Assembly: GCA_023420435.1 (NCBI GenBank)
Contig: JAEZWE010000222.1
Coordinates: forward strand, 1-13,498
DNA: 13,498 nt
Source of the DNA: Bacteroidota bacterium
GTDB taxonomy: Bacteria; Bacteroidota; Bacteroidia; Flavobacteriales; Weeksellaceae
Direction: 5' to 3'
Part shown: in pieces, positions 1 to 6,746 of the stretch
Layout of the letters: every line of letters starts with the position of its first letter
Numbering within the stretch: position 1 is the stretch's first letter
Notes under the pieces: model-generated
What the model saw: only the letters and a program-made list of their open reading frames with translations
Databases searched by the model: none
Told to the model about the DNA's origin: nothing
Translations under genes and position numbers: made by a program

Positions 1-549
1 AATAATAGGTAATTGATGTAATGCAGCAAATTGAAAAGCTTCAGAAACTTCACCTTCTGTAATGGAATTATCTCCAAAACTGCAGACAACTACAGGATTT
101 TTTTCGAAATTTTTTAATTGAAATTCCTCAATATATTTTATTCCCTGTGCAATTCCAGTGGTAGGAATTCCCTGCATTCCCGTTGCAGAACTTTGATGAA
201 TAATCTTTGGTTTATCATCTTCCAAACTTGAGGGATGAGAATAATAGGAACGTCCACCAGAAAAAGGATCATCAGTTTTGGCTAAAAGCTGTAACATTAA
301 GCGATAAGGTTCAAAACCTAATCCCATGAGTAAACTTTCATCACGATAATACGGAGAAACCCAATCTTCTTTGGTAAGTTGATAAGCTGTGGCTAATTGT
401 ATGGCTTCATGACCTCTGGATGTTGAATGAACATATTTCGTAACAGGTCTGTTTTCTTCATAAATATCGGCCATTGCTTTGGCAAGCATCATGTGGTTAT
501 AGGCCTTCAGTAAAATGTCTTGGGATACTTTTTCTTTGGTGATTTCCAT
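1..549 (-). CDS. 2-oxoacid dehydrogenase E1 component, N-terminal 183 residues (runs off left edge)
   Basis: This is the start of a thiamine-diphosphate-dependent E1 dehydrogenase, read leftward from an ATG at 549 and still open at base 1. Visible signatures are HSTSRGHEAIQ (residues 41-51), YYRDE (67-71) and the diphosphate-binding segment starting GDNSITEGEVSEAFQFA (159-175). These match the alpha part of branched-chain/pyruvate-type E1, which decarboxylates a 2-oxoacid and passes the acyl group to lipoyl-E2. Flavobacterial relatives starting this way are usually fused alpha/beta proteins of roughly 660-680 residues (recalled, not checked), so about a quarter is probably present. The cofactor motif has GDN where GDG is usual. 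A good promoter sits only 6 bases upstream of the ATG. Substrate specificity (branched-chain, pyruvate or other) cannot be told from this part. Confidence 0.88.
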   Translation of the reverse strand, partial: MEITKEKVSQDILLKAYNHMMLAKAMADIYEENRPVTKYVHSTSRGHEAIQLATAYQLTKEDWVSPYYRDESLLMGLGFEPYRLMLQLLAKTDDPFSGGRSYYSHPSSLEDDKPKIIHQSSATGMQGIPTTGIAQGIKYIEEFQLKNFEKNPVVVCSFGDNSITEGEVSEAFQFAALHQLPII

Positions 550-555
550 AGTTGA

Positions 556-586
556 CAAAGATAATATTTTTGACTTTAAATTGAAA
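556..586 (-). promoter_or_regulatory. Bacteroidota-type promoter of the E1 dehydrogenase gene
   Basis: On the minus strand a perfect -7 box TATCTTTG (556-563) is preceded, after exactly 19 bases, by TTTC (583-586), one base from the TTTG/TTG -33 element known for the Bacteroidota housekeeping sigma factor. The box ends 6 bases before the ATG, which places the transcript start at or just before the start codon. The start site itself is inferred. Confidence 0.6.
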
Positions 587-717
587 TATTAGAAATTGAA
601 AGAAAACAATGATGAAGTAGAATTCAGAAATAGATTTATATAATTTCCATTTATAGCGATGAAAAAGAACTGCTGGTTAAAAAATTGTAATTAAAAATTC
701 ACTTAAAATCTATTATT

Positions 718-1011
718 ATGAAAAACATACTTATTTTATCATCTGTTTTATTACTCGCTTCATGCAGCAGTTCGGATGACTGTAATTGTACACAAATGAG
801 GTGGCAAAGAATAGTAGAATATCAAGGAACTACAGATTCTGAATTTGCTTCAACAGGATGGGGAAGTATTGGAAATAGTGAAGAAGTAAACTCATCAGAT
901 TGTACTAAAGATGGAACAATCGGTGAAAAAGGAATTGTAAGTTCACAAATTTTACCCAATGGAAATACCAAAAATGTAGAGTACGAATATAGAATTACCT
1001 GTACTGAATAA
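718..1011 (+). CDS. small cysteine-containing lipoprotein, function unknown
   Basis: The 97-residue product begins with a type II signal peptide: MK, a hydrophobic run (ILILSSVLLL) and the lipobox LLASC with lipidated Cys16. The mature N-terminus CSSSDD carries serines then two aspartates, the kind of acidic stretch reported as a lipoprotein surface-export signal in flavobacteria, so an outer-membrane and possibly surface-exposed position is likely. Four further cysteines (22, 24, 62, 95) could form two disulfides. The rest is small and polar with several Gly/Ser/Asn residues, and I recognise no domain family. It stands alone, with divergent E1 upstream and convergent prfC downstream, and ends at a hairpin terminator. 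No strong promoter was found: the best candidate, TAGATTTA at 631-638, has one mismatch. Confidence 0.8.
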   Translation: MKNILILSSVLLLASCSSSDDCNCTQMRWQRIVEYQGTTDSEFASTGWGSIGNSEEVNSSDCTKDGTIGEKGIVSSQILPNGNTKNVEYEYRITCTE

Positions 1012-1019
1012 AATTAAAA

Positions 1020-1052
1020 AAAAGCAGCATATTCATTTGAAAAGCTGCTTTT
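1020..1052. terminator. bidirectional intrinsic terminator between the lipoprotein gene and prfC
   Basis: A perfect 9-bp inverted repeat, AAAAGCAGC (1020-1028) and GCTGCTTTT (1044-1052), encloses a 15-base loop. Because the stem is flanked by A on the left and T on the right, it gives a hairpin followed by a U tract on both strands. It lies 8 bases after the lipoprotein stop and 6 bases after the prfC stop on the opposite strand, so it can serve both. Confidence 0.75.
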
Positions 1053-1058
1053 CATGTT

Positions 1059-2654
1059 TTAAGCATTTTGATATTCACTTACGAAATGAAGTTTAACGTT
1101 TGGAAATTTTTCCTGTGTCATGTGAATCGTAAAAGAAGAATCCGCCAAGAAAACTAATTGATTGTATTTATCTCTGGCTAAAAACCGTTGTTTCAACCTT
1201 GCAAATTCTTTAAATTCTTCAGATTTTTCATCCGCTTCAACCCAACATGCTTTATGCATAGAAAGCGTTTCGTAAGTACATTTTGCGCCGTATTCGTGTT
1301 CCAGACGATATTGTATAACTTCGTATTGTAGCGCTCCAACTGTTCCAATAATTTTTCTGCCGTTCATTTCCAGCGTAAATAATTGTGCAACACCTTCATC
1401 CATCAATTGATCGATTCCTTTTGCGAGCTGTTTTGCTTTTAAAGGATCGTCGTTGTTTATATATCGGAAATGTTCCGGTGAAAAACTCGGAATTCCTTTG
1501 AAATTGAGCTTTTCTCCGCCGGTTAAAGTATCTCCAATTCTGAAGTTTCCAGTGTCATGTAAACCAACAATATCGCCAGGAAAACTTTCATCCACCACTT
1601 CTTTTTTGTCAGCGAAAAAAGCATTGGGTGCCGAAAATTTCATTTTTTTACCTTCACGAACCAATAAATAATTTTCATTTCTTTTAAAAGTTCCTGAAAC
1701 AATTTTCACGAAAGCCAATCTGTCACGATGTTTAGGATCCATATTAGCATGAATTTTAAATATAAATCCGGTGAAATTGTTTTCTTCAGGTTTTACTATT
1801 CTGGTATCACTTTGTTTTGGTTGCGGCATGGGTGCGATATCGATAAAAGCATCCAGCAATTCTCGAACTCCAAAATTATTTAAAGCAGAACCAAAGAAAA
1901 CAGGCTGCAAATCACCATTCATGTAATCTTCTCTGTTAAATTCCGGATAAACAGATTCCACTAATTCCAGTTCATCACGTAAAATTTTTGCTGCTTTTTC
2001 ACCGATTATTTCATCAATCTTTGTGTCATTTACATTTTCGATTTTCAAAGTTTCTCCAACTTTTTGCTTTTTTTCTTCTAAGAAAAGCTGAATGTTATTT
2101 TCCCAAATATTATAAATTCCCTGAAAATCTGAGCCCATTCCAATCGGCAAAGAAAGCGGACAAACCGTTAGTCCAAGTTTTTGTTCTACTTCATCCAGTA
2201 AATCAAAAGCATCTTTTCCTTCACGATCCAATTTATTGATGAAAACCAACATGGGAATATTTCTCATTCTACAAACCTGAACTAATTTTTCAGTTTGCTC
2301 CTCAACCCCTTTTGCAACGTCGATAACAACAATTACAGAATCTACAGCAGTTAATGTTCTATAGGTGTCTTCTGCAAAATCTTTGTGACCTGGCGTATCC
2401 AAAATGTTGATTTTATGGCCTCTATATTCAAAAGCTAAAACGGAGGTTGCAACAGAAATTCCTCTTTGTCTTTCAATTTCCATAAAATCGGAAGTGGCTC
2501 CTTTTTTTATTTTGTTGGATTTTACCGCTCCAGCTTCCTGAATGGCTCCACCAAAAAGAAGTAACTTTTCAGTAAGTGTAGTTTTTCCGGCATCTGGGTG
2601 AGAAATGATTCCAAAAGTTTTTCGTTTTTCTATTTCTTTGATTAAATCTGACAT
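1059..2654 (-). CDS. prfC: peptide chain release factor 3 (RF3)
   Basis: RF3 is a translational GTPase that removes RF1/RF2 from the ribosome after peptide release. The 531-residue product matches the usual length of about 530. All GTP-binding motifs are present: G1 SHPDAGKT (18-25), G2 RGISVATS (64-71), G3 DTPGH (86-90) and G4 NKLD (140-143), followed by the RF3-type insert and the domain II and III regions. HPDAGKTT and the EIERQRGISV segment distinguish it from EF-G. I chose the ATG at 2654 (MSDLIKEIEKRK). The frame stays open to a TTG at 2684, but that extension lies on the promoter box and is not family-like. It is convergent with the lipoprotein gene and divergent from the CAAX protease gene, and appears to be monocistronic. 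Confidence 0.96.
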   Translation of the reverse strand: MSDLIKEIEKRKTFGIISHPDAGKTTLTEKLLLFGGAIQEAGAVKSNKIKKGATSDFMEIERQRGISVATSVLAFEYRGHKINILDTPGHKDFAEDTYRTLTAVDSVIVVIDVAKGVEEQTEKLVQVCRMRNIPMLVFINKLDREGKDAFDLLDEVEQKLGLTVCPLSLPIGMGSDFQGIYNIWENNIQLFLEEKKQKVGETLKIENVNDTKIDEIIGEKAAKILRDELELVESVYPEFNREDYMNGDLQPVFFGSALNNFGVRELLDAFIDIAPMPQPKQSDTRIVKPEENNFTGFIFKIHANMDPKHRDRLAFVKIVSGTFKRNENYLLVREGKKMKFSAPNAFFADKKEVVDESFPGDIVGLHDTGNFRIGDTLTGGEKLNFKGIPSFSPEHFRYINNDDPLKAKQLAKGIDQLMDEGVAQLFTLEMNGRKIIGTVGALQYEVIQYRLEHEYGAKCTYETLSMHKACWVEADEKSEEFKEFARLKQRFLARDKYNQLVFLADSSFTIHMTQEKFPNVKLHFVSEYQNA

Positions 2655-2671
2655 ATTGAATTTTATGAGTG

Positions 2672-2702
2672 CAAAAATCGTCAATTTTGATGAATTCTGA
2701 AA
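2672..2702 (-). promoter_or_regulatory. probable promoter of prfC
   Basis: The minus strand reads GATTTTTG (2672-2679), one mismatch from TAnnTTTG, with TTTC (2699-2702) exactly 19 bases upstream. The box ends 17 bases before the chosen ATG, implying a leader of about 10 bases. It overlaps the rejected TTG start, which supports the shorter protein. Confidence 0.45.
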
Positions 2703-2737
2703 ATCTTAAAAATTTGAAGACCGAGAAAACAGAAAAG

Positions 2738-2772
2738 TTTGCTTCTACGCCTTGTTGAAAACATTATATTTG
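2738..2772 (+). promoter_or_regulatory. probable promoter of the CAAX protease-rdgB pair
   Basis: A perfect -7 box TATATTTG (2765-2772) lies 17 bases before the ATG at 2790. The best upstream element is TTTG at 2738-2741, but the 23-base spacer is longer than the usual 19-21, so the -33 assignment is weak while the -7 box is good. Confidence 0.5.
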
Positions 2773-2789
2773 TGCAACAATAGAAATAT

Positions 2790-3626
2790 ATGGAAGAAAA
2801 ATTTACTTCTTTACCGAACTATAAATTCAATTGGAGAGGTTTTATGGCCTTAGTTTTAGGGGCAATAATTCCTTCTGCTTTTATTGGAGTGTTTAATGTT
2901 TTAGCCATGATTTTGATCAGTGAAAACTGGCAATATGAAGATGCTTTTTTAATTATTTCCAATACGGTAATGTGGGCTGGAGCAATTTTCGCGTTTGATT
3001 ATTTTATTTGCAGACCACAAACCAAAAAACCGTTAAATTTTAATTTTTCGACTAAGAATTTCACTACTTATCTTTTGGTTTTTCCTTTAATGTTTGGGAT
3101 GATGCTTATTGCAGAATTTGTAGCTGGAAAAATTCCGGTAACAGGTCCTTTTTTCGGAAAAATGTATGAAACTTTTTCAAAATTAATGGAGCAAATGTCC
3201 AAAGATATTTCGGTAATGATTCTTCTGGCCGTTATCATGGCGCCCATTTTTGAAGAAATTGTTTTTCGCGGAATTGTGCAAAAAGGATTAATTAACAAAG
3301 GCGTAAAACCAATGAATGCTATTTGGATTTCGGCTTTGGCTTTTGGAATTGTTCACTTTAATCCATGGCAATTTGTGGGTGCTGTTTTGCTAGGTTTTGT
3401 TTTAGGAATTGTTTATGAAAAAACAAAATCTCTTTTATTACCTATTCTTTTGCATGCTTTTAATAATGGAATTTCAACGCTTTTAATTTTTTATGGAGAT
3501 ACCGAAAGTTTCGCAGAATATTTTAAAATTTCCGAATACATTTTGCTTATGGTAGGGATTATTATTTTCATCATTTTCTACTTATTATTTACCAAGAAAT
3601 ACAGAGTTCATTACGCAGAAAATTAA
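2790..3626 (+). CDS. CPBP family (CAAX/type II prenyl endopeptidase-like) intramembrane metalloprotease
   Basis: The 278-residue protein has the three conserved motifs of the CPBP/Rce1 family (ABI domain): EEIVFR (Glu155-Glu156 and Arg160), FGIVH (Phe185 to His189) and HAFNN (His222 and Asn226). In this family these residues hold the catalytic metal inside the membrane. Several hydrophobic helices are visible, at about 18-43, 53-75, 92-112, 140-155, 176-190, 195-210, 215-235 and 248-268. Bacterial members include abortive-infection-like and bacteriocin-immunity proteins and proteases of unknown substrate; nothing here fixes the substrate. A -7 box precedes it closely, and rdgB follows after 26 bases, probably in the same transcript. 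Assignment to the family is firm; the biological role is open. Confidence 0.9.
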   Translation: MEEKFTSLPNYKFNWRGFMALVLGAIIPSAFIGVFNVLAMILISENWQYEDAFLIISNTVMWAGAIFAFDYFICRPQTKKPLNFNFSTKNFTTYLLVFPLMFGMMLIAEFVAGKIPVTGPFFGKMYETFSKLMEQMSKDISVMILLAVIMAPIFEEIVFRGIVQKGLINKGVKPMNAIWISALAFGIVHFNPWQFVGAVLLGFVLGIVYEKTKSLLLPILLHAFNNGISTLLIFYGDTESFAEYFKISEYILLMVGIIIFIIFYLLFTKKYRVHYAEN

Positions 3627-3652
3627 TTTTTTTTCAATATTTTATAGAATAT

Positions 3653-4225
3653 ATGCCTCAGGAAATCCTTATTGCAACGCATAATTTGCATAAAAAAGAA
3701 GAAATTCAACAAATTTTAGGAAACGGTTTTATTGTAAAAAGCTTAACCGATTACGGAATACACGATGAAATTGTGGAAGATGGAAATTCGTTTCAAGAAA
3801 ATGCTGAAATAAAAGCCAAATTTTGTTTTCAGAAAACAGGAATTCCAAGTATTGGAGATGATTCCGGTTTAGTAGTATTGGCTTTAGATGGAAGACCGGG
3901 AATTTATTCTGCACGTTATGCGGGAGATCACGATTTTCCAAAAAATATAAATAAAGTTTTGGAAGAAATGCAATATGAAACCAATAGAGAAGCCTATTTT
4001 ATTACTGTTTTATGTTATTTTGATGAAAATGGAGCAAAGTTTTTTGAAGGTAAAGTTTTTGGAAATTTGCTCACCGAAAATAAAGGACATCAAGGTTTTG
4101 GTTATGATCCGATTTTTGTTCCCAATAATCATGAAATAACCTTTGCAGAAATGCTTCCGGAGGAAAAAAATAAAATTTCTCACCGAAAAATTGCGATTGA
4201 CAAACTGCTGGAATTTCTGAAATAA
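3653..4225 (+). CDS. rdgB: dITP/XTP pyrophosphatase (non-canonical purine NTP pyrophosphatase, HAM1 family)
   Basis: This enzyme hydrolyses deaminated purine nucleotides such as dITP, ITP and XTP to monophosphate and pyrophosphate, which keeps them out of DNA and RNA. The 190-residue length is typical. Family motifs are in order: ATHNLHKKEE (8-17), GDDSGL with the catalytic-region aspartates (68-73), GRPGIYSARYAG (80-91), GHQGFGYDPIF (145-155), FAEM (164-167) and SHRK (176-179). It is a soluble cytoplasmic protein. It starts 26 bases after the CAAX protease stop with no intervening terminator, so co-transcription is likely. The family is sometimes labelled RdgB/HAM1. No residue is missing. 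Confidence 0.96.
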   Translation: MPQEILIATHNLHKKEEIQQILGNGFIVKSLTDYGIHDEIVEDGNSFQENAEIKAKFCFQKTGIPSIGDDSGLVVLALDGRPGIYSARYAGDHDFPKNINKVLEEMQYETNREAYFITVLCYFDENGAKFFEGKVFGNLLTENKGHQGFGYDPIFVPNNHEITFAEMLPEEKNKISHRKIAIDKLLEFLK

Positions 4226-4245
4226 AAAAGTTCAATATTCTTATT

Positions 4246-4276
4246 TTTCCTCATCCATAAAGATTTTTTAAATTTG
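4246..4276 (+). promoter_or_regulatory. promoter of the rnz operon
   Basis: A perfect -7 box TAAATTTG (4269-4276) is preceded at exactly 19 bases by TTTC (4246-4249). The box ends 22 bases before the TTG start of rnz, implying a leader of about 15 bases. Confidence 0.6.
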
Positions 4277-4298
4277 TCCTACTTCAAAAACTGAAAAT

Positions 4299-5216
4299 TT
4301 GAGTTCATATCTTACCATTCTTGGTTTTAATTCTGCCATTCCTACAGTAAATTCATCACCAACTGCTCAGTTTTTGGAAATGGAAGAACGACACTTTCTT
4401 ATTGATTGCGGTGAAGGAACACAAGTTCAGTTAAGAAAGGCCAAAGTAAGATTTTCAAAAATCAACCATATTTTTATTTCTCATCTTCATGGTGATCATT
4501 GTTTTGGTTTGCCTGGATTAATAGCGAGTTTTCGGCTTTTAGGCCGTGAAACTCCGCTTCATATTTATGGGCCAAAAGGAATTAAGGAAATGCTGGAAAC
4601 CATTTTCAGAATTACAGAAACACACCGTGGTTTTGAGCTGGTTTATCACGAACTGGATAAAAAATATTCAGAAAAAATTTTTGAAGATAAAAGGGTAGAA
4701 GTTTATACCATTCCTTTGGATCACCGAATTTATTGTAATGGATATTTGTTTAGGGAAAAGCCAAAAGAAAGGCATCTAAACATGAAGGAAATTGCAAAAT
4801 ATCCTGAAATTGAAAGTTGCGATTACCACAATTTGAAATTAGGAAAAGATTTTGAATTGAAAGACGGATATCTTCTGAAAAATGAAGTTTTAACGACAGA
4901 ACCTTCTAAATCGGTATCTTATGCATTTTGTAGTGATACTCGATATTTAGAATCTGTCATTCCTATTATTGAAAATGTGGATTTGTTGTATCATGAAGCT
5001 ACTTTTTTGCACGATTTGAAAGAAATGGCTGATTATACCGGACATACCACCGCTCTTGAAGCAGCAAGAATTGCCCGAAAAGCCAATGTTGGAAAATTGA
5101 TTGTGGGTCATTTTTCTAATCGTTACGGCGATTTGTCGGTTTTTACCAATGAAGCTCGCGAAGTTTTTCCCAATACTTTTCTTCCGTCCCAGTTAGAAGC
5201 CGTGAAAATTGGGTGA
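4299..5216 (+). CDS. rnz: ribonuclease Z (tRNA 3' endonuclease), TTG start
   Basis: RNase Z is a zinc-dependent beta-lactamase-fold endonuclease that trims the 3' trailer of tRNA precursors. The 305-residue product carries the metal-binding motif HLHGDH (62-67), His142 in LDHRIY, Asp213 in SDTRY, and His271 in GHFSNRY, all expected ligands, plus the early GEGTQ (38-42) of the family. The GHTT segment (248-251) supplies the conserved late histidine. The start codon is TTG at 4299, giving MSSYLTILGFNSAIPT, exactly the N-terminus expected for this family; no ATG is available without losing the first conserved strand. Its stop is followed after 13 bases by the next gene, so the two are probably co-transcribed from the promoter at 4246-4276. 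Confidence 0.95.
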   Translation: MSSYLTILGFNSAIPTVNSSPTAQFLEMEERHFLIDCGEGTQVQLRKAKVRFSKINHIFISHLHGDHCFGLPGLIASFRLLGRETPLHIYGPKGIKEMLETIFRITETHRGFELVYHELDKKYSEKIFEDKRVEVYTIPLDHRIYCNGYLFREKPKERHLNMKEIAKYPEIESCDYHNLKLGKDFELKDGYLLKNEVLTTEPSKSVSYAFCSDTRYLESVIPIIENVDLLYHEATFLHDLKEMADYTGHTTALEAARIARKANVGKLIVGHFSNRYGDLSVFTNEAREVFPNTFLPSQLEAVKIG

Positions 5217-5229
5217 ATTTCTAAAAAAA

Positions 5230-5997
5230 ATGAAAATAGAAGAACTTAAAATTTTTCTTGATGAAAAGGCCGATTTTTATAATCATTCTGATTTTATCGA
5301 AAATGATCCGATCCAAATTCCACATCAATTTTCTGCAAAACAGGATATCGAAATTGCAGGTTTTTTAACTGCCACTATTTCCTGGGGAAACCGAAAATCA
5401 ATCATTAATGATGCGAATAAAATGATGACTTGGATGGAAAATTCACCTTACGATTTTGTAATGAATTTTTCTGAAAAAGATTTGAAAAATTTTGAAGGAA
5501 AATCGGTTCACCGAACATTTAATTCCGAGGATTTTACCCATTTTTTGAAAAACTTAAAAAGAATTTATCAAGAACATTCTTCTTTGGAAAATTTATTACT
5601 TTTGGATGATTCTGAAACCAATTTTTATCATGCTTTAGAGCGTTTTAGAAGCTTTTTCCTGAAAGAAAATTCAGTTCACAGAAGTTCCAAACACATCAGT
5701 TCAACTTACAAAAATTCATCGGCTAAAAGGTTAATGATGTTTTTGCGTTGGATGGTTCGTCAAGATAATAGAGGTGTAGATTTTGGAATTTGGGAAAATT
5801 TGAAACCCCAATTTCTTTCGGTTCCTTTAGATGTACATACCGGAAATATTTCCAGAAAATTGAATATAATTCAACGAAAACAAAACGACTGGAAAACAGT
5901 GGAAGAACTGGATGTAGTGATTAGAAAATGGAATCCTGAAGATCCGGCATTGTATGATTTTGCTCTGTTTGGTTTGGGTGTTTCGGGTGATTTTTAA
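5230..5997 (+). CDS. TIGR02757 (DUF2400) family protein, function unproven
   Basis: The 255-residue protein matches the TIGR02757 family common in Bacteroidota. Recognisable blocks are IQIPHQFS (28-35), the ISWGNRKSI block (50-58), RLMMFLRWMVR (167-177), VDFGIW (183-188), PLDVHTG (199-205) and the end DFALFGLGV (243-251). No function is established for the family as far as I know. The C-terminal part, with Asp201 in LDVHT followed by an RKL helix and a DP...DFALFGLG block, resembles the catalytic half of helix-hairpin-helix DNA glycosylases of the Nth/MutY type (VDTHV...RL). That is my inference. I chose the ATG at 5230; the frame is open to a TTG at 5209 that would overlap rnz. It sits between rnz and a coiled-coil membrane protein, with gaps of 13 and 20 bases. 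Confidence 0.85.
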   Translation: MKIEELKIFLDEKADFYNHSDFIENDPIQIPHQFSAKQDIEIAGFLTATISWGNRKSIINDANKMMTWMENSPYDFVMNFSEKDLKNFEGKSVHRTFNSEDFTHFLKNLKRIYQEHSSLENLLLLDDSETNFYHALERFRSFFLKENSVHRSSKHISSTYKNSSAKRLMMFLRWMVRQDNRGVDFGIWENLKPQFLSVPLDVHTGNISRKLNIIQRKQNDWKTVEELDVVIRKWNPEDPALYDFALFGLGVSGDF

Positions 5998-6017
5998 TAA
6001 TTTTAACAAAAAAATAG

Positions 6018-6542
6018 ATGAGGTTTACTGCTGAAAATCAAGAAAAACTAACATTTCTGGAAAATATAGCTAATGGAATTATGTGGTGGATTGGTTCTAT
6101 TCATTCATTAATAGTTCATACACTTGTTTTTTTGACTGCCTTTTTGCTTCCTGCTTTCGGGTTTGTGAATTTTGATAAAATGCTTTTGGTTTTAACAACA
6201 GTACTTTCTTTAGAAGCCATTTATTTGGCCATTTTCATCCAAATGTCTGTAAATAAAAGTTCTGAACATATTGAAGATTTGAAAGAAGATGTTACCGAAA
6301 TTAACGAAAATATTGAAGATATTCAGGAAGATATAGAGGAAATTAATGAAGATATAGAAGATATTCAGGAAGATATTGAAGAGATAAATGAAGATGAAGA
6401 TGATGAAGACAATCATATAGAAAGAGCCAAAAAGGTGATGTTAAAAAGTAATGTTAGCTCCAACAAAAACGAAATAAAATTTCTTAAAGATAAACTTCAG
6501 GAATTGCAAGAGGAAATAGCACGCATGAAAAATGAGGAGTAA
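6018..6542 (+). CDS. two-helix membrane protein with long acidic isoleucine coiled coil (DUF1003-like)
   Basis: The 174-residue product has two predicted membrane helices (about 29-48 and 54-76). The second includes LSLEAIYLAIFIQMSVNK, which recalls DUF1003 proteins; low-affinity iron permease-like proteins have a similar module, so the family call is moderate. From residue 85 to 123 hydrophobic residues fall at strict 3-4 spacing (85, 88, 92, 95, 99, 102, 106, 109, 113, 116, 120, 123; almost all Ile), surrounded by Glu/Asp, forming a highly acidic coiled coil. An Asp/Glu-only hinge (126-131) leads to a second short coil (153, 156, 160, 163, 167, 170). The topology suggests a cytoplasmic oligomerising rod on a membrane anchor. 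It is probably the last gene of the rnz transcript. Function unknown. Confidence 0.75.
   Translation: MRFTAENQEKLTFLENIANGIMWWIGSIHSLIVHTLVFLTAFLLPAFGFVNFDKMLLVLTTVLSLEAIYLAIFIQMSVNKSSEHIEDLKEDVTEINENIEDIQEDIEEINEDIEDIQEDIEEINEDEDDEDNHIERAKKVMLKSNVSSNKNEIKFLKDKLQELQEEIARMKNEE
6312..6395 (+). repeat. two 42-bp in-frame tandem repeats encoding identical 14-residue units
   Basis: Units at 6312-6353 and 6354-6395 both encode IEDIQEDIEEINED, two isoleucine heptads. The copies differ at five bases, all silent third positions (ATT/ATA and GAA/GAG swaps). The preceding segment (about 6270-6311) is a more diverged relative. Confidence 0.85.
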
Positions 6543-6609
6543 TATTTGAAAAAAATAGCATAGAAAAACGAAAATTGATTAATTATTGATATTAAAGTGG
6601 GATTAATTC

Positions 6610-6638
6610 TTTCAACCATCTAAAAATTTTTATATTTG
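6610..6638 (+). promoter_or_regulatory. candidate promoter of the T9SS cargo gene
   Basis: A perfect -7 box TATATTTG (6631-6638) has TTTC (6610-6613) 17 bases upstream. The box is 108 bases before the ATG at 6747, so the leader would be about 100 bases, much longer than those of the other genes here. The leader is very AT-rich and I see no clear stem-loop in it. Confidence 0.4.
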
Positions 6639-6746
6639 GATACATTATAGAAAAATGATTATTATTCATTTTCGATTGCAACTTTTTTGTATTTCTACAT
6701 CTTGTTAATAGTGAATACTCAATAGAAATAAAAATAATAAAAAAAT

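Noticed and set aside
565..572. Plus-strand TATTTTTG box back-to-back with the E1 promoter, possible divergent promoter for the lipoprotein
   Set aside because: It has no good -33 element, would leave a leader of about 140 bases and overlaps the stronger opposite promoter; probably chance.
659..694. Eleven-codon open frame (MKKNCWLKNCN) in the region before the lipoprotein gene, a possible leader peptide
   Set aside because: Very short, no promoter or pausing structure around it, and such frames arise often in AT-rich DNA; no hairpin links it to the downstream gene.
2655..2684. N-terminal extension of prfC from a TTG codon
   Set aside because: It adds ten residues not seen in the RF3 family and overlaps the likely promoter box; the ATG at 2654 gives the normal N-terminus.
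6210..6416. Minus-strand 68-residue frame rich in Phe, Ile and Asn
   Set aside because: It is the antisense shadow of the GAA/GAT/ATT-rich coiled-coil repeats, with no promoter of its own.
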